Below the pieces are notes generated by a model that searched no databases, was not told where the DNA came from, and worked only from the letters and a program-made list of their open reading frames with translations. A program made the position numbers and the translations under genes. This document shows positions 33,739 through 41,131 of a stretch of DNA of 49,571 nucleotides, piece after piece (positions within the stretch are counted from its first letter, which is position 1; each line of letters opens with the position of its first letter). The DNA lies in the NCBI GenBank assembly GCA_903825465.1, contig CAIKAR010000108.1, positions 1-49,571 on the forward strand, in the 5' to 3' direction. Source of the stretch: an uncultured Hyphomicrobiales bacterium (GTDB lineage: Bacteria > Pseudomonadota > Alphaproteobacteria > Rhizobiales > Beijerinckiaceae).

Positions 33739-34698
33739 CTATTCCGGCTGAATGCCCGCCGCGTTCGCCACGGCGCTCCATTTCGCCATTTCGGCGCGGA
33801 TGACGGCGGCGAACGCCTCGGGCGTGTCGCCGACGGGCTCGGCGCCCTCGTTGGCGAAGCGTTGGCGCATTTCGGGCGTCGAAAGCCCCTTGACCGTCGC
33901 GTCGTGGGCGCGGCGGACGATGTCGGGCGGCGTGCCCGCCGGGGCCAGCAAGCCAAACCACTGAATCGCCTCGAAGCCGGGCACGCCCGATTCGGCGATG
34001 GTCGGCGTGTCGGGCGCGAAGGTGGAGCGTTGGGCCGAGGACATCGCCAGCAGGCGCAGCGACCCCGAATCGATTTGCGGCTTCGCCGAAAGATAGTTCA
34101 CCTGCATCGACGAGACCCGCTCGCCGACAACGTCGATCAGCGCCGGCGCGACGCCGGTGTAGGGGACGTGGGTGATATCGACATGCGCCATGTCTTTCAG
34201 CAACTCCATCGCCATGTGGGGCTGCGTGCCAATGCCCGCCGAGCCATAGGTGAGCTTGCCCGGATTTTTTCGCGCGGCGTCCATGAAATCCACGAAGCTC
34301 GCGTAAGGCTGCGCCTTGCCGACAACAAAGGCGTTGGGCAGCGCCACCAGACGCGTGATGGGCGCGAAATCCCGCCGCGCGTCGTAAGGAAGCTTTTTGT
34401 AGGTGACATGGTTGATCGCCAGCGTGCTCGCCGACACCAGAAGCGTGTAACCGTCGGGCGCGGCGCGCGCCACGACATCGCTGCCGATCACGTTGCCCGC
34501 CCCCGCGCGGTTTTCCACGAAAAATTGCTGGCCGAGGTCGCGCGTCAAAAAGTCGGCGACGATGCGCGCCACCGTGTCCGTGCCGCCACCAGGCGCGGAA
34601 GCGACGACCATGCGCACGGGTTTTTCCGGCCAGGCCGCGAGGGCGGGCGCGGCGGCGAGGAAAGCGAACGCCGCCGTCGTGAAACGACCAAACCTCAT
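33739..34698 (-). CDS. Bug/TctC-type periplasmic binding protein
   Basis: A 319-residue exported protein with signal peptide (to about APALA), WPEKPVRMVVASAPGGGTDTVARIVADFLTRDLGQQFFVENRAGAGNVIGSDVVARAAPDGYTLL and a late WFGLLAPAGTPPDIVRRAHDATVKGL: a textbook Bug protein. Its ATG overlaps the stop of the cupin gene (ATGA at 34695-34698), so the two are coupled. No TctA/TctB genes are linked. The third Bug protein in this window. It converges on glyQ. Confidence 0.9.
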   Translation of the reverse strand: MRFGRFTTAAFAFLAAAPALAAWPEKPVRMVVASAPGGGTDTVARIVADFLTRDLGQQFFVENRAGAGNVIGSDVVARAAPDGYTLLVSASTLAINHVTYKKLPYDARRDFAPITRLVALPNAFVVGKAQPYASFVDFMDAARKNPGKLTYGSAGIGTQPHMAMELLKDMAHVDITHVPYTGVAPALIDVVGERVSSMQVNYLSAKPQIDSGSLRLLAMSSAQRSTFAPDTPTIAESGVPGFEAIQWFGLLAPAGTPPDIVRRAHDATVKGLSTPEMRQRFANEGAEPVGDTPEAFAAVIRAEMAKWSAVANAAGIQPE

Positions 34699-35174
34699 CC
34701 CACGGCCCCTATTTTCGCGCCGCCAGCTTCGATCGGCCTGCCCGCGATCAGCACAAACGCGATCACGCAGGGCTCGCTGCCCCGGTTGATCCAGTCGTGA
34801 ATGGTGCCGCGCTGCACCAGCACGTCACCGGCGCGCAACTTCACTTCAACGCCGTCGTCGAGGCGCATGTCAATTTCGCCGGAAAGAACCGCCGCGTAAT
34901 CGACCGTCCCCGTGCGATGGTTGCGTGGCGCGACGCCCGGCTCGTATCGAACCACCCGGAAAATCGCGCCGTCGTCGCCGCATTCGCGCACGTCGCGCAA
35001 GCCGCCATCGCCCTCTTCGCGGTTGTCCACGGGCGTCGCGGCGTGCGACCAGATCACCGTGCTCGAATAGCCTGGACGCGTCGAAATCACGTTTTTGGCG
35101 ATCTCGTCGATGGCGACGACGGCCTTCCCTTCGGGCGAGTGGCCTGTGACGACGCGGCGGATGGAAATGGGCAT
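34695..35174 (-). CDS. Cupin-domain protein coupled to Bug gene
   Basis: A 159-residue cytoplasmic protein with one cupin barrel: GVAPRNHRTGTVDYAAVLSGEIDMRL and AGDVLVQRGTIHDWINRG hold the metal-ligand positions (His, Glu/Asp, His). The ATG at 35174 follows AGGAGAGGTG; an earlier in-frame TTG/ATG has no ribosome site. Such small cupins may be isomerases, dioxygenases or sensors. Its coupling to a Bug binding protein suggests that it acts on the imported compound. Confidence 0.8.
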   Translation of the reverse strand: MPISIRRVVTGHSPEGKAVVAIDEIAKNVISTRPGYSSTVIWSHAATPVDNREEGDGGLRDVRECGDDGAIFRVVRYEPGVAPRNHRTGTVDYAAVLSGEIDMRLDDGVEVKLRAGDVLVQRGTIHDWINRGSEPCVIAFVLIAGRPIEAGGAKIGAVG

Positions 35175-35352
35175 CGATTCACCTCTCCTTGCGAGCCGCA
35201 GCATGGCTTCATGCGCCGTCAAACGCAATTTAATTCAATTTTGACCGTCATTTTCGTTAACCCTCGTTCGTAACCCCGCGCATACCCGGCGAGCCGAAAC
35301 TGTCCCTGTCGAACAAGCATGGAGCTCCCGAATGGGAGCCAGGGGACGCGTC

Positions 35353-36198
35353 ATGTCGATCTTGGTTTTGTCCGGACCCGGCGGTCCGTTTCTGGATGTC
35401 GCGGGATTCAATCGCAAAGCGCGCGCCCGGTTCGCGCGCTGGTCGATGTATGTCGCCGGCGGCCTTGTGATGACCGGATTGGCGACCGTTGCCCTGACCG
35501 GCGCCCAGAGCGCGCCCGCGCCGGTCGCCACGCCGGCGCCCCAGACCGCGCCGCCGCCCCAATGGGCCGAGGTCAACCATCCCCTGCGGTTCTATTCGCT
35601 GCAAAGCCCCGATTTTGGCCGCGAGCCCCGCGTCTACCAAGCCCGCGGCGTCCAGCCAGGCGGCGGCAGACAGGACATTCTGCTGTTTGGGCCAGCGAAC
35701 CCCGGCGAGCAGCCTGTTTTGCGGGTGTCTGTCTATCGCAAAGGGACCGAGCGCGACTCCGAGGCGCGCTTCTACGTCGAGATGGCGCGGCAGGCCGCGC
35801 TTTCCGGGCTTTCAATCGTTCGCAGCGCCCAACCCGGCGACATGCCAACCCGGTTTGGCGTCTTCGAGACCGCCGACGTGACAATGGCGTCCCCTGCCGG
35901 CGACGCGGCCTGCCTTGGCTACAAGCTGGATTTGACGAACCCAGGCCTGAGAATTTCGGGCTTCGCCTGCGGCACGCCATCGCGGCCGATGGATCGCCGG
36001 ACACTGGCCTGCGCGCTCGACCGTCTGGATCTTGTCTCGGTTGGCGCCGACCGCGCCGCCGGACGCTTTTTCGCCGGCGCGGAGCAAAACCGCGGCGCGG
36101 GCTGCGGCAGCGCTCGCTCCGCTGGCTGGCTCGATTCCGGCCCCGTGAAACCCGATTTGCGCCCGACCAAAGCGGGTCAAGCCTTGGCCCGCAAGTAA
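35353..36198 (+). CDS. Membrane-anchored protein of unknown function
   Basis: A 281-residue protein. A basic region (RKARARFARW) precedes a single helix (MYVAGGLVMTGLATVALTG) at residues 30-50, then a Pro/Ala linker and a periplasmic domain of about 210 residues with FYSLQSPDFG, RQDILLFG and four cysteines late in the chain (CLGYKLD, FACGTPSRP, LACALDRLD, GAGCGSAR). I do not recognise the family; it looks like a conserved hypothetical of Hyphomicrobiales. The ATG at 35353 has AGGGGA 6 bases upstream; one at 35332 is also possible. A strong terminator follows. Confidence 0.7.
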   Translation: MSILVLSGPGGPFLDVAGFNRKARARFARWSMYVAGGLVMTGLATVALTGAQSAPAPVATPAPQTAPPPQWAEVNHPLRFYSLQSPDFGREPRVYQARGVQPGGGRQDILLFGPANPGEQPVLRVSVYRKGTERDSEARFYVEMARQAALSGLSIVRSAQPGDMPTRFGVFETADVTMASPAGDAACLGYKLDLTNPGLRISGFACGTPSRPMDRRTLACALDRLDLVSVGADRAAGRFFAGAEQNRGAGCGSARSAGWLDSGPVKPDLRPTKAGQALARK

Positions 36199-36204
36199 CG
36201 CGCG

Positions 36205-36258
36205 ATTCCGCCGGAACGGCGCGCGACCGCTCCCGTTCCCCGTTCCGGTGGAATTTTT
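36205..36258 (+). terminator. Strong intrinsic terminator
   Basis: ATTCCGCCGGAACGG (36205-36219) pairs with CCGTTCCGGTGGAAT (36240-36254), a 15-bp stem with one G-U pair and a 20-base loop, followed directly by T residues to 36258. It ends the transcript of the membrane-anchored protein gene. Confidence 0.88.
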
Positions 36259-36376
36259 AGGATGCCGGCGAATTTCGCGGTCATCCGGGCGGAAATCGTC
36301 GCGCCGGGCCTTTCCGCCGGCGAAAAAAACGATATGTAGCTTGTAGGAACTTTTGCTCGATTCCGGGATATCCGAA

Positions 36377-36694
36377 ATGCGCCGCAGCCCCGCTCTCCTC
36401 CTCGCCCTCGCCGCCGTCGCGGGTTTCGCCGCAGCGAGCACCTCCGCGCAAGCCGCCCGGCGCCACCACGGGCATGGCCTTCACGCTCAATTCGCCGGCC
36501 ACCCGCTGACGGTGAACAAGCGCCCCTTCACCGATAGCGGCAATGTCGTGCCGGTTGGCCGGGAAACCGGCTACGTCGCCGTCGGCCAGAGCGATCATCG
36601 CCAGTTCCCCGGCGTGACTGGCTACCGCTACGGTGGCGAGACCCTGCCGGGCCGGTTTGAAAACCCCGGCGCGGGTCCGCTGTTCAATTTCTGA
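36377..36694 (+). CDS. Small exported protein of unknown function
   Basis: A 105-residue protein with a signal peptide (MRRSPALLLALAAVAGFAAASTSAQA) followed by a His-rich RRHHGHGLHAQF stretch and a mature part with no recognisable domain (VGRETGYVAVGQSDHRQFPG, GYRYGGETLPGRFENPG). The His cluster could bind metal. The ATG at 36377 is preferred to a TTG at 36353. It stands alone between a terminator and the convergent DUF1345 gene. Confidence 0.68.
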   Translation: MRRSPALLLALAAVAGFAAASTSAQAARRHHGHGLHAQFAGHPLTVNKRPFTDSGNVVPVGRETGYVAVGQSDHRQFPGVTGYRYGGETLPGRFENPGAGPLFNF

Positions 36695-36726
36695 AACGGC
36701 GCGGGTTCTGAAGTGGCGAAACCGCG

Positions 36727-37428
36727 CTACGGCGCGATCAGCCCCGACGCGATGTTGATCGTCAACGCCAGGATCGCGGTGTTGAACACAAACGACAGCA
36801 GCGAGTGCACCAGCGAAAGCCGCCGCATGACGGATGTCGTGATCTCGACGTCGGAGGTTTGCGACGCGACGCCGATGACAAACGCGAAATAGGCGAAGTC
36901 CGAATAGGCCGGCGTCTTGGTGCCCGGGAAACACAGCCCGCCGCGGAACTCCTCCGGCAGCTCCAGCTCCGAGTCCCGCTCGATGAAATATTCGTGCGCG
37001 TAATGCTGCATGAACATCAGGTGCGTGAAGGTCCACGCGCTCACGATCGTCGCGAACGCCAGCGTCAGATGCATGGCGTGGTAAATGCCTTTGGAATCCT
37101 TTACCGCCGTCAACTGGTCCACAATGGCCACAAACGCCGCCGTCGCCGCGACGCAGGCGAGCGTCAAGGCGATGAAACGGCCTTCGTCGGCGTCGACGGC
37201 GTATCGCTTGATGTCCTCGGCGTCGGCGCCAGACAACATAAAGAAAGCCGCCACGACATACAGCGTCGCCGCCACGTTCCAGCCCACAAGCGCGCGGGTC
37301 GAATCGCGCCATTCGTCCGGCATGACGAAATAAACCGCGACCCCGATGGCCACGGACACAAACAACCGCCCACGCGCCCGGATGTTGCGGACGAACACAT
37401 TGCGTTTCCGCGCGCCACCAGGGGTCAT
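36727..37428 (-). CDS. DUF1345-family membrane protein
   Basis: A 233-residue inner-membrane protein with about five helices; RLFVSVAIGVAVYFVMP, THLMFMQHYAHEYF and CFPGTKTPAYSDFAYFAFVIGVASQTSDVEITTSVMRR are diagnostic of DUF1345, which has no known function. The start lies 10 bases after the prenyl synthase stop, so the two are likely co-transcribed. Confidence 0.88.
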   Translation of the reverse strand: MTPGGARKRNVFVRNIRARGRLFVSVAIGVAVYFVMPDEWRDSTRALVGWNVAATLYVVAAFFMLSGADAEDIKRYAVDADEGRFIALTLACVAATAAFVAIVDQLTAVKDSKGIYHAMHLTLAFATIVSAWTFTHLMFMQHYAHEYFIERDSELELPEEFRGGLCFPGTKTPAYSDFAYFAFVIGVASQTSDVEITTSVMRRLSLVHSLLSFVFNTAILALTINIASGLIAP

Positions 37429-37438
37429 GCCGGTCTTC

Positions 37439-38350
37439 CTAAAATTCGCGCGCCGCGACGAAGCGGGCGGCCGCGGCTAAAACCCCGGCCTTGTCGCCGA
37501 ACATATCGAGCGCCCGAATCGCCCGCGCGACGAACTCATCGCGGATTGCGCGCGCGCCCTCGATTCCCGACACGCCCACCAAGGTGGCCTTGTGCCGCCC
37601 GGCGTCCTTGCCCGCGCGCTTGCCCAGCGTGACTGTGTCGCCCTCCGCGTCGAGAATATCGTCGGCGATCTGGAACGCCGCGCCAAGCGCGCGCCCGTAT
37701 TCGTTGAGGGCCTTGCGCTCCGCCGCGGAAGCGCCGGCCAGGATCGCTCCGGCCTCGACCGAAAACCGCAACAGCGCGCCGGTTTTCATCGCCTGCAACA
37801 ATTCAACGTGTTTGCGCGTAAACGCGCCCTCGTGCCGCTCGGCGTCGAGGTCGAGCATTTGGCCGCCGGCCATGCCGCCCAGGCCCGAGGCGCGGGCGAG
37901 ACCCAGCGTAAAGTCGGCCCGGATGGCCGGGTCGGGATGAGTCGGCGGGGCCGCGGCGATGTCGAAGGCGAGCGTCAGCAGCGCGTCGCCCGCGAGAATG
38001 GCGGTCGCCTCGTCGAACGCCTTGTGCGCGGTCGGCCGGCCGCGGCGCAGATCGTCGTCGTCCATCGCGGGCAAATCGTCATGAACAAGGGAATAACAAT
38101 GCACGCATTCCACGGCGCAGGCCGCGCGCAAAACCCTGGCGCCCCGCGCGCCCAACATGGCGGCTGTCTCAACGACAAGGAACGGCCGCAGCCGCTTGCC
38201 GCCGCCCAGCGCCGCGTGCCGCATCGCCGCTAGCAGGCGCGCCGGCCGGGCGAGTTCCCCCGGGCCGGCTCGCGCGGCCAGCAAGGCGTCGAGCGCGACT
38301 TCGACGCGCGCGCCGCATTTGGCGAGGCGGATTTCAAAAGAAGGAGTCAA
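37439..38350 (-). CDS. ispA: Polyprenyl (farnesyl/geranylgeranyl) diphosphate synthase
   Basis: A short-chain trans-prenyltransferase that condenses isopentenyl and allylic diphosphates. The 303-residue protein has the first aspartate motif in LVHDDLPAMDDDDLRRGRPTAHK, GGQMLDLDAE, and the second motif in AFQIADDILDAEGD. I prefer TTG at 38350 as start, with GAGGT 5 bases before it; an earlier TTG at 38398 has no good site. Whether the main product is C15 or C20 cannot be decided by eye. A DUF1345 gene follows. Confidence 0.9.
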   Translation of the reverse strand: MTPSFEIRLAKCGARVEVALDALLAARAGPGELARPARLLAAMRHAALGGGKRLRPFLVVETAAMLGARGARVLRAACAVECVHCYSLVHDDLPAMDDDDLRRGRPTAHKAFDEATAILAGDALLTLAFDIAAAPPTHPDPAIRADFTLGLARASGLGGMAGGQMLDLDAERHEGAFTRKHVELLQAMKTGALLRFSVEAGAILAGASAAERKALNEYGRALGAAFQIADDILDAEGDTVTLGKRAGKDAGRHKATLVGVSGIEGARAIRDEFVARAIRALDMFGDKAGVLAAAARFVAAREF

Positions 38351-38455
38351 ATCGGACCTCGCGAGCGGGCGGGAGCTGTGTTCATGGGGCCGCCGCAAGC
38401 GCGAGCCGAGGTCCGCGAACCGCCGGACCGGCGCGCGTCGCGGCCAAGGGCGAAG

Positions 38456-39172
38456 TCACATCGGCTTGCGAAACTTGAGCGCGAACGCGTCAACCGGCGT
38501 GGGGTTTTTGAAAATCACCGTTTCCCGCGTGTCTTCGGGATGGCGCAAAAACTGCGCGTCTTCGACGAACTGGAACCCGGCCGCCTCGACCTCCTCGCGC
38601 AGGGAATGCTCGGCGATGCGATGCAGCGTTTTGCCGACCTTCGCGCCGTCCTCCGGCTTCGCCGACCAATCCGTCAGCACAAAAAAACCGCCCGGCTTCA
38701 ACGCCGCCATGATCGCCTTGTTCATCTTCGGACGATCGACGTCCATGTAGGTGGTGTCGTGGTAGAAATCGAAGAATGTCACGAGATCGAGGTTTTTCGC
38801 GTCCTCGGGCGCGGGATCGTCGAAAGGCCGCGCGAGCTGGGTGACGTTCGCCATCGACTGCGACTTCAGGCGCTCCAGAAACTTCGGCGGCTCTTTGTCG
38901 TTTTGGCCCCAGACATGGCCCGTCGGCCCCGTGGCGCGCGCCATCAACTCGGTGCTGTAGCCAGCGCCCGCGCCCATATCCAGAATGCGCCAGCCGTATT
39001 TAACCCCGGCGAACGCGAGCAATTGCGCGGGGTGGCGCTTGCCGTCGCTGGCGCGATCGGCGTCGGCGCGGTCGGGCGCGGCCATCAGCGCGTCGTAGTC
39101 CTGCGCGCGGGCGGGCGCGCCGACGGCGCAAAGCCCGGCCACAAAAGCCGCGAATATGAATTTCGCCTTCAT
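38456..39172 (-). CDS. Exported methyltransferase-like protein
   Basis: A 238-residue protein with a clear signal peptide (MKAKFIFAAFVAGLCAVGAPARA) followed by a class I methyltransferase fold: motif I RILDMGAGAGYSTELMA near residue 62, VTFFDFYHDTTYMDVDR, and LKPGGFFVLTDWSAKPEDGAK. It resembles the predicted methyltransferases of COG4798. S-adenosylmethionine is not expected outside the cytoplasm, so the true ligand or site of action is puzzling. It is divergent from the dienelactone hydrolase gene with 124 bases between. Confidence 0.82.
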   Translation of the reverse strand: MKAKFIFAAFVAGLCAVGAPARAQDYDALMAAPDRADADRASDGKRHPAQLLAFAGVKYGWRILDMGAGAGYSTELMARATGPTGHVWGQNDKEPPKFLERLKSQSMANVTQLARPFDDPAPEDAKNLDLVTFFDFYHDTTYMDVDRPKMNKAIMAALKPGGFFVLTDWSAKPEDGAKVGKTLHRIAEHSLREEVEAAGFQFVEDAQFLRHPEDTRETVIFKNPTPVDAFALKFRKPM

Positions 39173-39296
39173 ACGTCGTCTCCTTCAGCGCCCGGGCCGC
39201 GCCTGTTCTCGCCGCCTTTGGCGCGCCGCGCAAGGCCATTTGCGCCCGCGCCGGGAAGGGCTAGAAAGCCGGAGGAAATCAAAGAGGAGACGCGGC

Positions 39297-40028
39297 ATGA
39301 AAACGGAAGCCATCGCCTACGAAGTCGCCGGCGGCGCGTTCGAAGGACATCTCGTTTACGACGACGCCCACGCGGGGCCGCGTCCGCTGCTGCTTGTCGC
39401 GCCGAACTGGGCCGGTGTCACACCGCGCTCGATAGAGCTCGCGGGAGAACTCGCGGCGCGCGGCTACACGGCGTTCCTCGCCGACATGCACGGACTCGAC
39501 CGCCGGCCCACGGGCAAGGAAAACCCGATGGAGTTCCTCGCGCCCTTGATCGCCGACCCCCGGGCGACGCGCGCGCGGGTCAACGCCGCCTTGAATGTCA
39601 TGACCGAGGCGGCGGTCGCCCGGAAGGTGGGCAACGCCAAACTCCGCGCCGCCATCGGCTATTGCTTTGGCGGCTCGAACGTCCTCGACCTCGCGCGCTC
39701 CGGCGCGGATGTCGCGGCCGTCGTCAGCATGCACGGCAACCTGAAAACGCGCCTTGAAGCGAAAAAGGGAGAGGTGAAGGCCGCCGTCCTCGTGGTGCAC
39801 GGCGCCGACGACCCCGTCGCGCCGAAGGGAGACCGCGACGCGCTCGAGGCGGAAATGCGCGCGGCCGAGGCCGACTGGACGATTCTCGCCTTCGGCGGCG
39901 TTTTCCACGGCTTCACCGACCCCATGTCGAACCGCCCGCCATCGTCGCGGTTCTCGTCGCGCGCGACGCGGTACGGCTACGGGCTGGCCGACACGTTCAT
40001 CGCCGACGCCTTCGCCGGGAAGCTGTAG
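39297..40028 (+). CDS. Dienelactone hydrolase-family protein
   Basis: A 243-residue alpha/beta hydrolase with a cysteine nucleophile: Cys123 in GYCFGGSN, Asp171/Asp172 in HGADDPVAP, and His204 in GVFHGFTDP, the classic dienelactone hydrolase triad. The ATG at 39297 follows GAGGAGACG; the open frame upstream is not supported. Dienelactone hydrolases open lactones in chlorocatechol pathways, but many homologues act on other esters. No catechol dioxygenase gene is in the window. Confidence 0.88.
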   Translation: MKTEAIAYEVAGGAFEGHLVYDDAHAGPRPLLLVAPNWAGVTPRSIELAGELAARGYTAFLADMHGLDRRPTGKENPMEFLAPLIADPRATRARVNAALNVMTEAAVARKVGNAKLRAAIGYCFGGSNVLDLARSGADVAAVVSMHGNLKTRLEAKKGEVKAAVLVVHGADDPVAPKGDRDALEAEMRAAEADWTILAFGGVFHGFTDPMSNRPPSSRFSSRATRYGYGLADTFIADAFAGKL

Positions 40029-40052
40029 GATAAAAGAAACAGCGGGCGCGGC

Positions 40053-41081
40053 TCAGGTCGCGCCCAGCTTCGCGCGGACGAGCTTCGCGCCCGCCACCAT
40101 CGCGCATATCTTGCCGTAGGCGACGTCGCGCGGCAGGTATTTGAGACCGCAATCGGGCGCGACGATCAATCTTTCCACCGGCGCGTGCGGCAGCGCGCGC
40201 TCGATGCGGGCGGCGACGACCTCCGGGGTTTCAATCGCGTGGTTTTCGAGATCGATCACGCCCAGAATAATGTGTTTCGACGACAGGCCGCGCAACACGG
40301 CGAGATCGAGATTGGGTTGCGCCGTCTCTATCGACACCTGGTCGAACTTCGAGCGCTCGAGCTCGGACAAAAACGCGTAGGCCGGCGGCTTGTTCTTCAC
40401 CAGCGCGGCGTAGCCGAAACAAAGGTGGATGGCGGTGGGCACCTTCACCCCGTCGAGCGCGCGGTCGAGCGCCTCGACGCCGAACGCCCGGGCCTGAACG
40501 GCGCGCGCCTGCATGTAGGGCTCGTCGATCTGCACGACATCCGCGCCCGCGGCGACCAGGTCCTTGATCTCCTCGTTGACGCAGGCGGCGTAGGCCATCG
40601 CGACCTTCGCCTCGTCGCCGTAGTGAAAATCCTTCGCCTGCATCGCCATGGTGAAGGGGCCGGGCACGGTGATCTTTATTTTGCGGTCGGTGTTGCGGCG
40701 CAGAAACTCGACGTCCCGGACTTCCACCGGATATTTGCGCCTCAGCGGGCCGATCACGCGCGGCACAAGGTCGGGCTTGCCGCTGCGGCTCGGCACAACG
40801 GCGGGGTTGTCGATGTCGAGCCCTTCAAGCGCGGTGGCGAAACGGTTCGAATAGGATTCGCGCCGCATTTCGCCGTCGGTGACGATATCGATCCCAGCCC
40901 GCTCCTGATCGCGGATGGCGAGCAGCGTCGCGTCGTCCTGCGCCTGCTCGAGAAACTCCGGCGCGACGCGCCACAGTTCCTTCGCGCGCACCCGCGGCGG
41001 CGGCCGCGTCGCCAGCGTCTGGCGGTCGATCAGCCAATCGGGCTGCGGATAGGAGCCGACAATCGTGGTTGGAAGCAGCAT
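40053..41081 (-). CDS. MetE C-terminal-like methyltransferase
   Basis: A 342-residue protein corresponding only to the catalytic C-terminal barrel of cobalamin-independent methionine synthase. The zinc ligands are present: His and Cys in IHLCFGY, Glu in VSIETAQPN, and Cys in VAPDCGLKYLPRD. VGSYPQPDWL is the usual start and IVTDGEMRRESYSN is conserved. The N-terminal half of full MetE is missing, as in archaeal-type and several uncharacterised bacterial homologues. It is the last gene of the Mo-hydroxylase operon, 31 bases after the large subunit stop, so it may move a methyl group to or from the pathway substrate rather than make methionine. Confidence 0.85.
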   Translation of the reverse strand: MLLPTTIVGSYPQPDWLIDRQTLATRPPPRVRAKELWRVAPEFLEQAQDDATLLAIRDQERAGIDIVTDGEMRRESYSNRFATALEGLDIDNPAVVPSRSGKPDLVPRVIGPLRRKYPVEVRDVEFLRRNTDRKIKITVPGPFTMAMQAKDFHYGDEAKVAMAYAACVNEEIKDLVAAGADVVQIDEPYMQARAVQARAFGVEALDRALDGVKVPTAIHLCFGYAALVKNKPPAYAFLSELERSKFDQVSIETAQPNLDLAVLRGLSSKHIILGVIDLENHAIETPEVVAARIERALPHAPVERLIVAPDCGLKYLPRDVAYGKICAMVAGAKLVRAKLGAT

Positions 41082-41096
41082 GGGTTCCTCCGTTCG

Positions 41097-41131
41097 CGCC
41101 GGCGCGCGCTTGTCACGCCGGCGCGCGCTTG
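41097..41131. repeat. 16-bp direct duplication at the end of the large-subunit gene
   Basis: CGCCGGCGCGCGCTTG occurs at 41097-41112 and 41116-41131, separated by the three bases of the stop codon (plus-strand TCA). The last codons of the large subunit (KRAPA) are thus copied just beyond its stop, in the short gap before the MetE-like gene. It looks like a recent slippage duplication. Confidence 0.6.

Noticed and set aside
36660-36726. Terminator between the small exported protein and DUF1345 genes
   Set aside because: A GCGCGG/CCGCGC pairing exists but needs a bulge and has no T-run.
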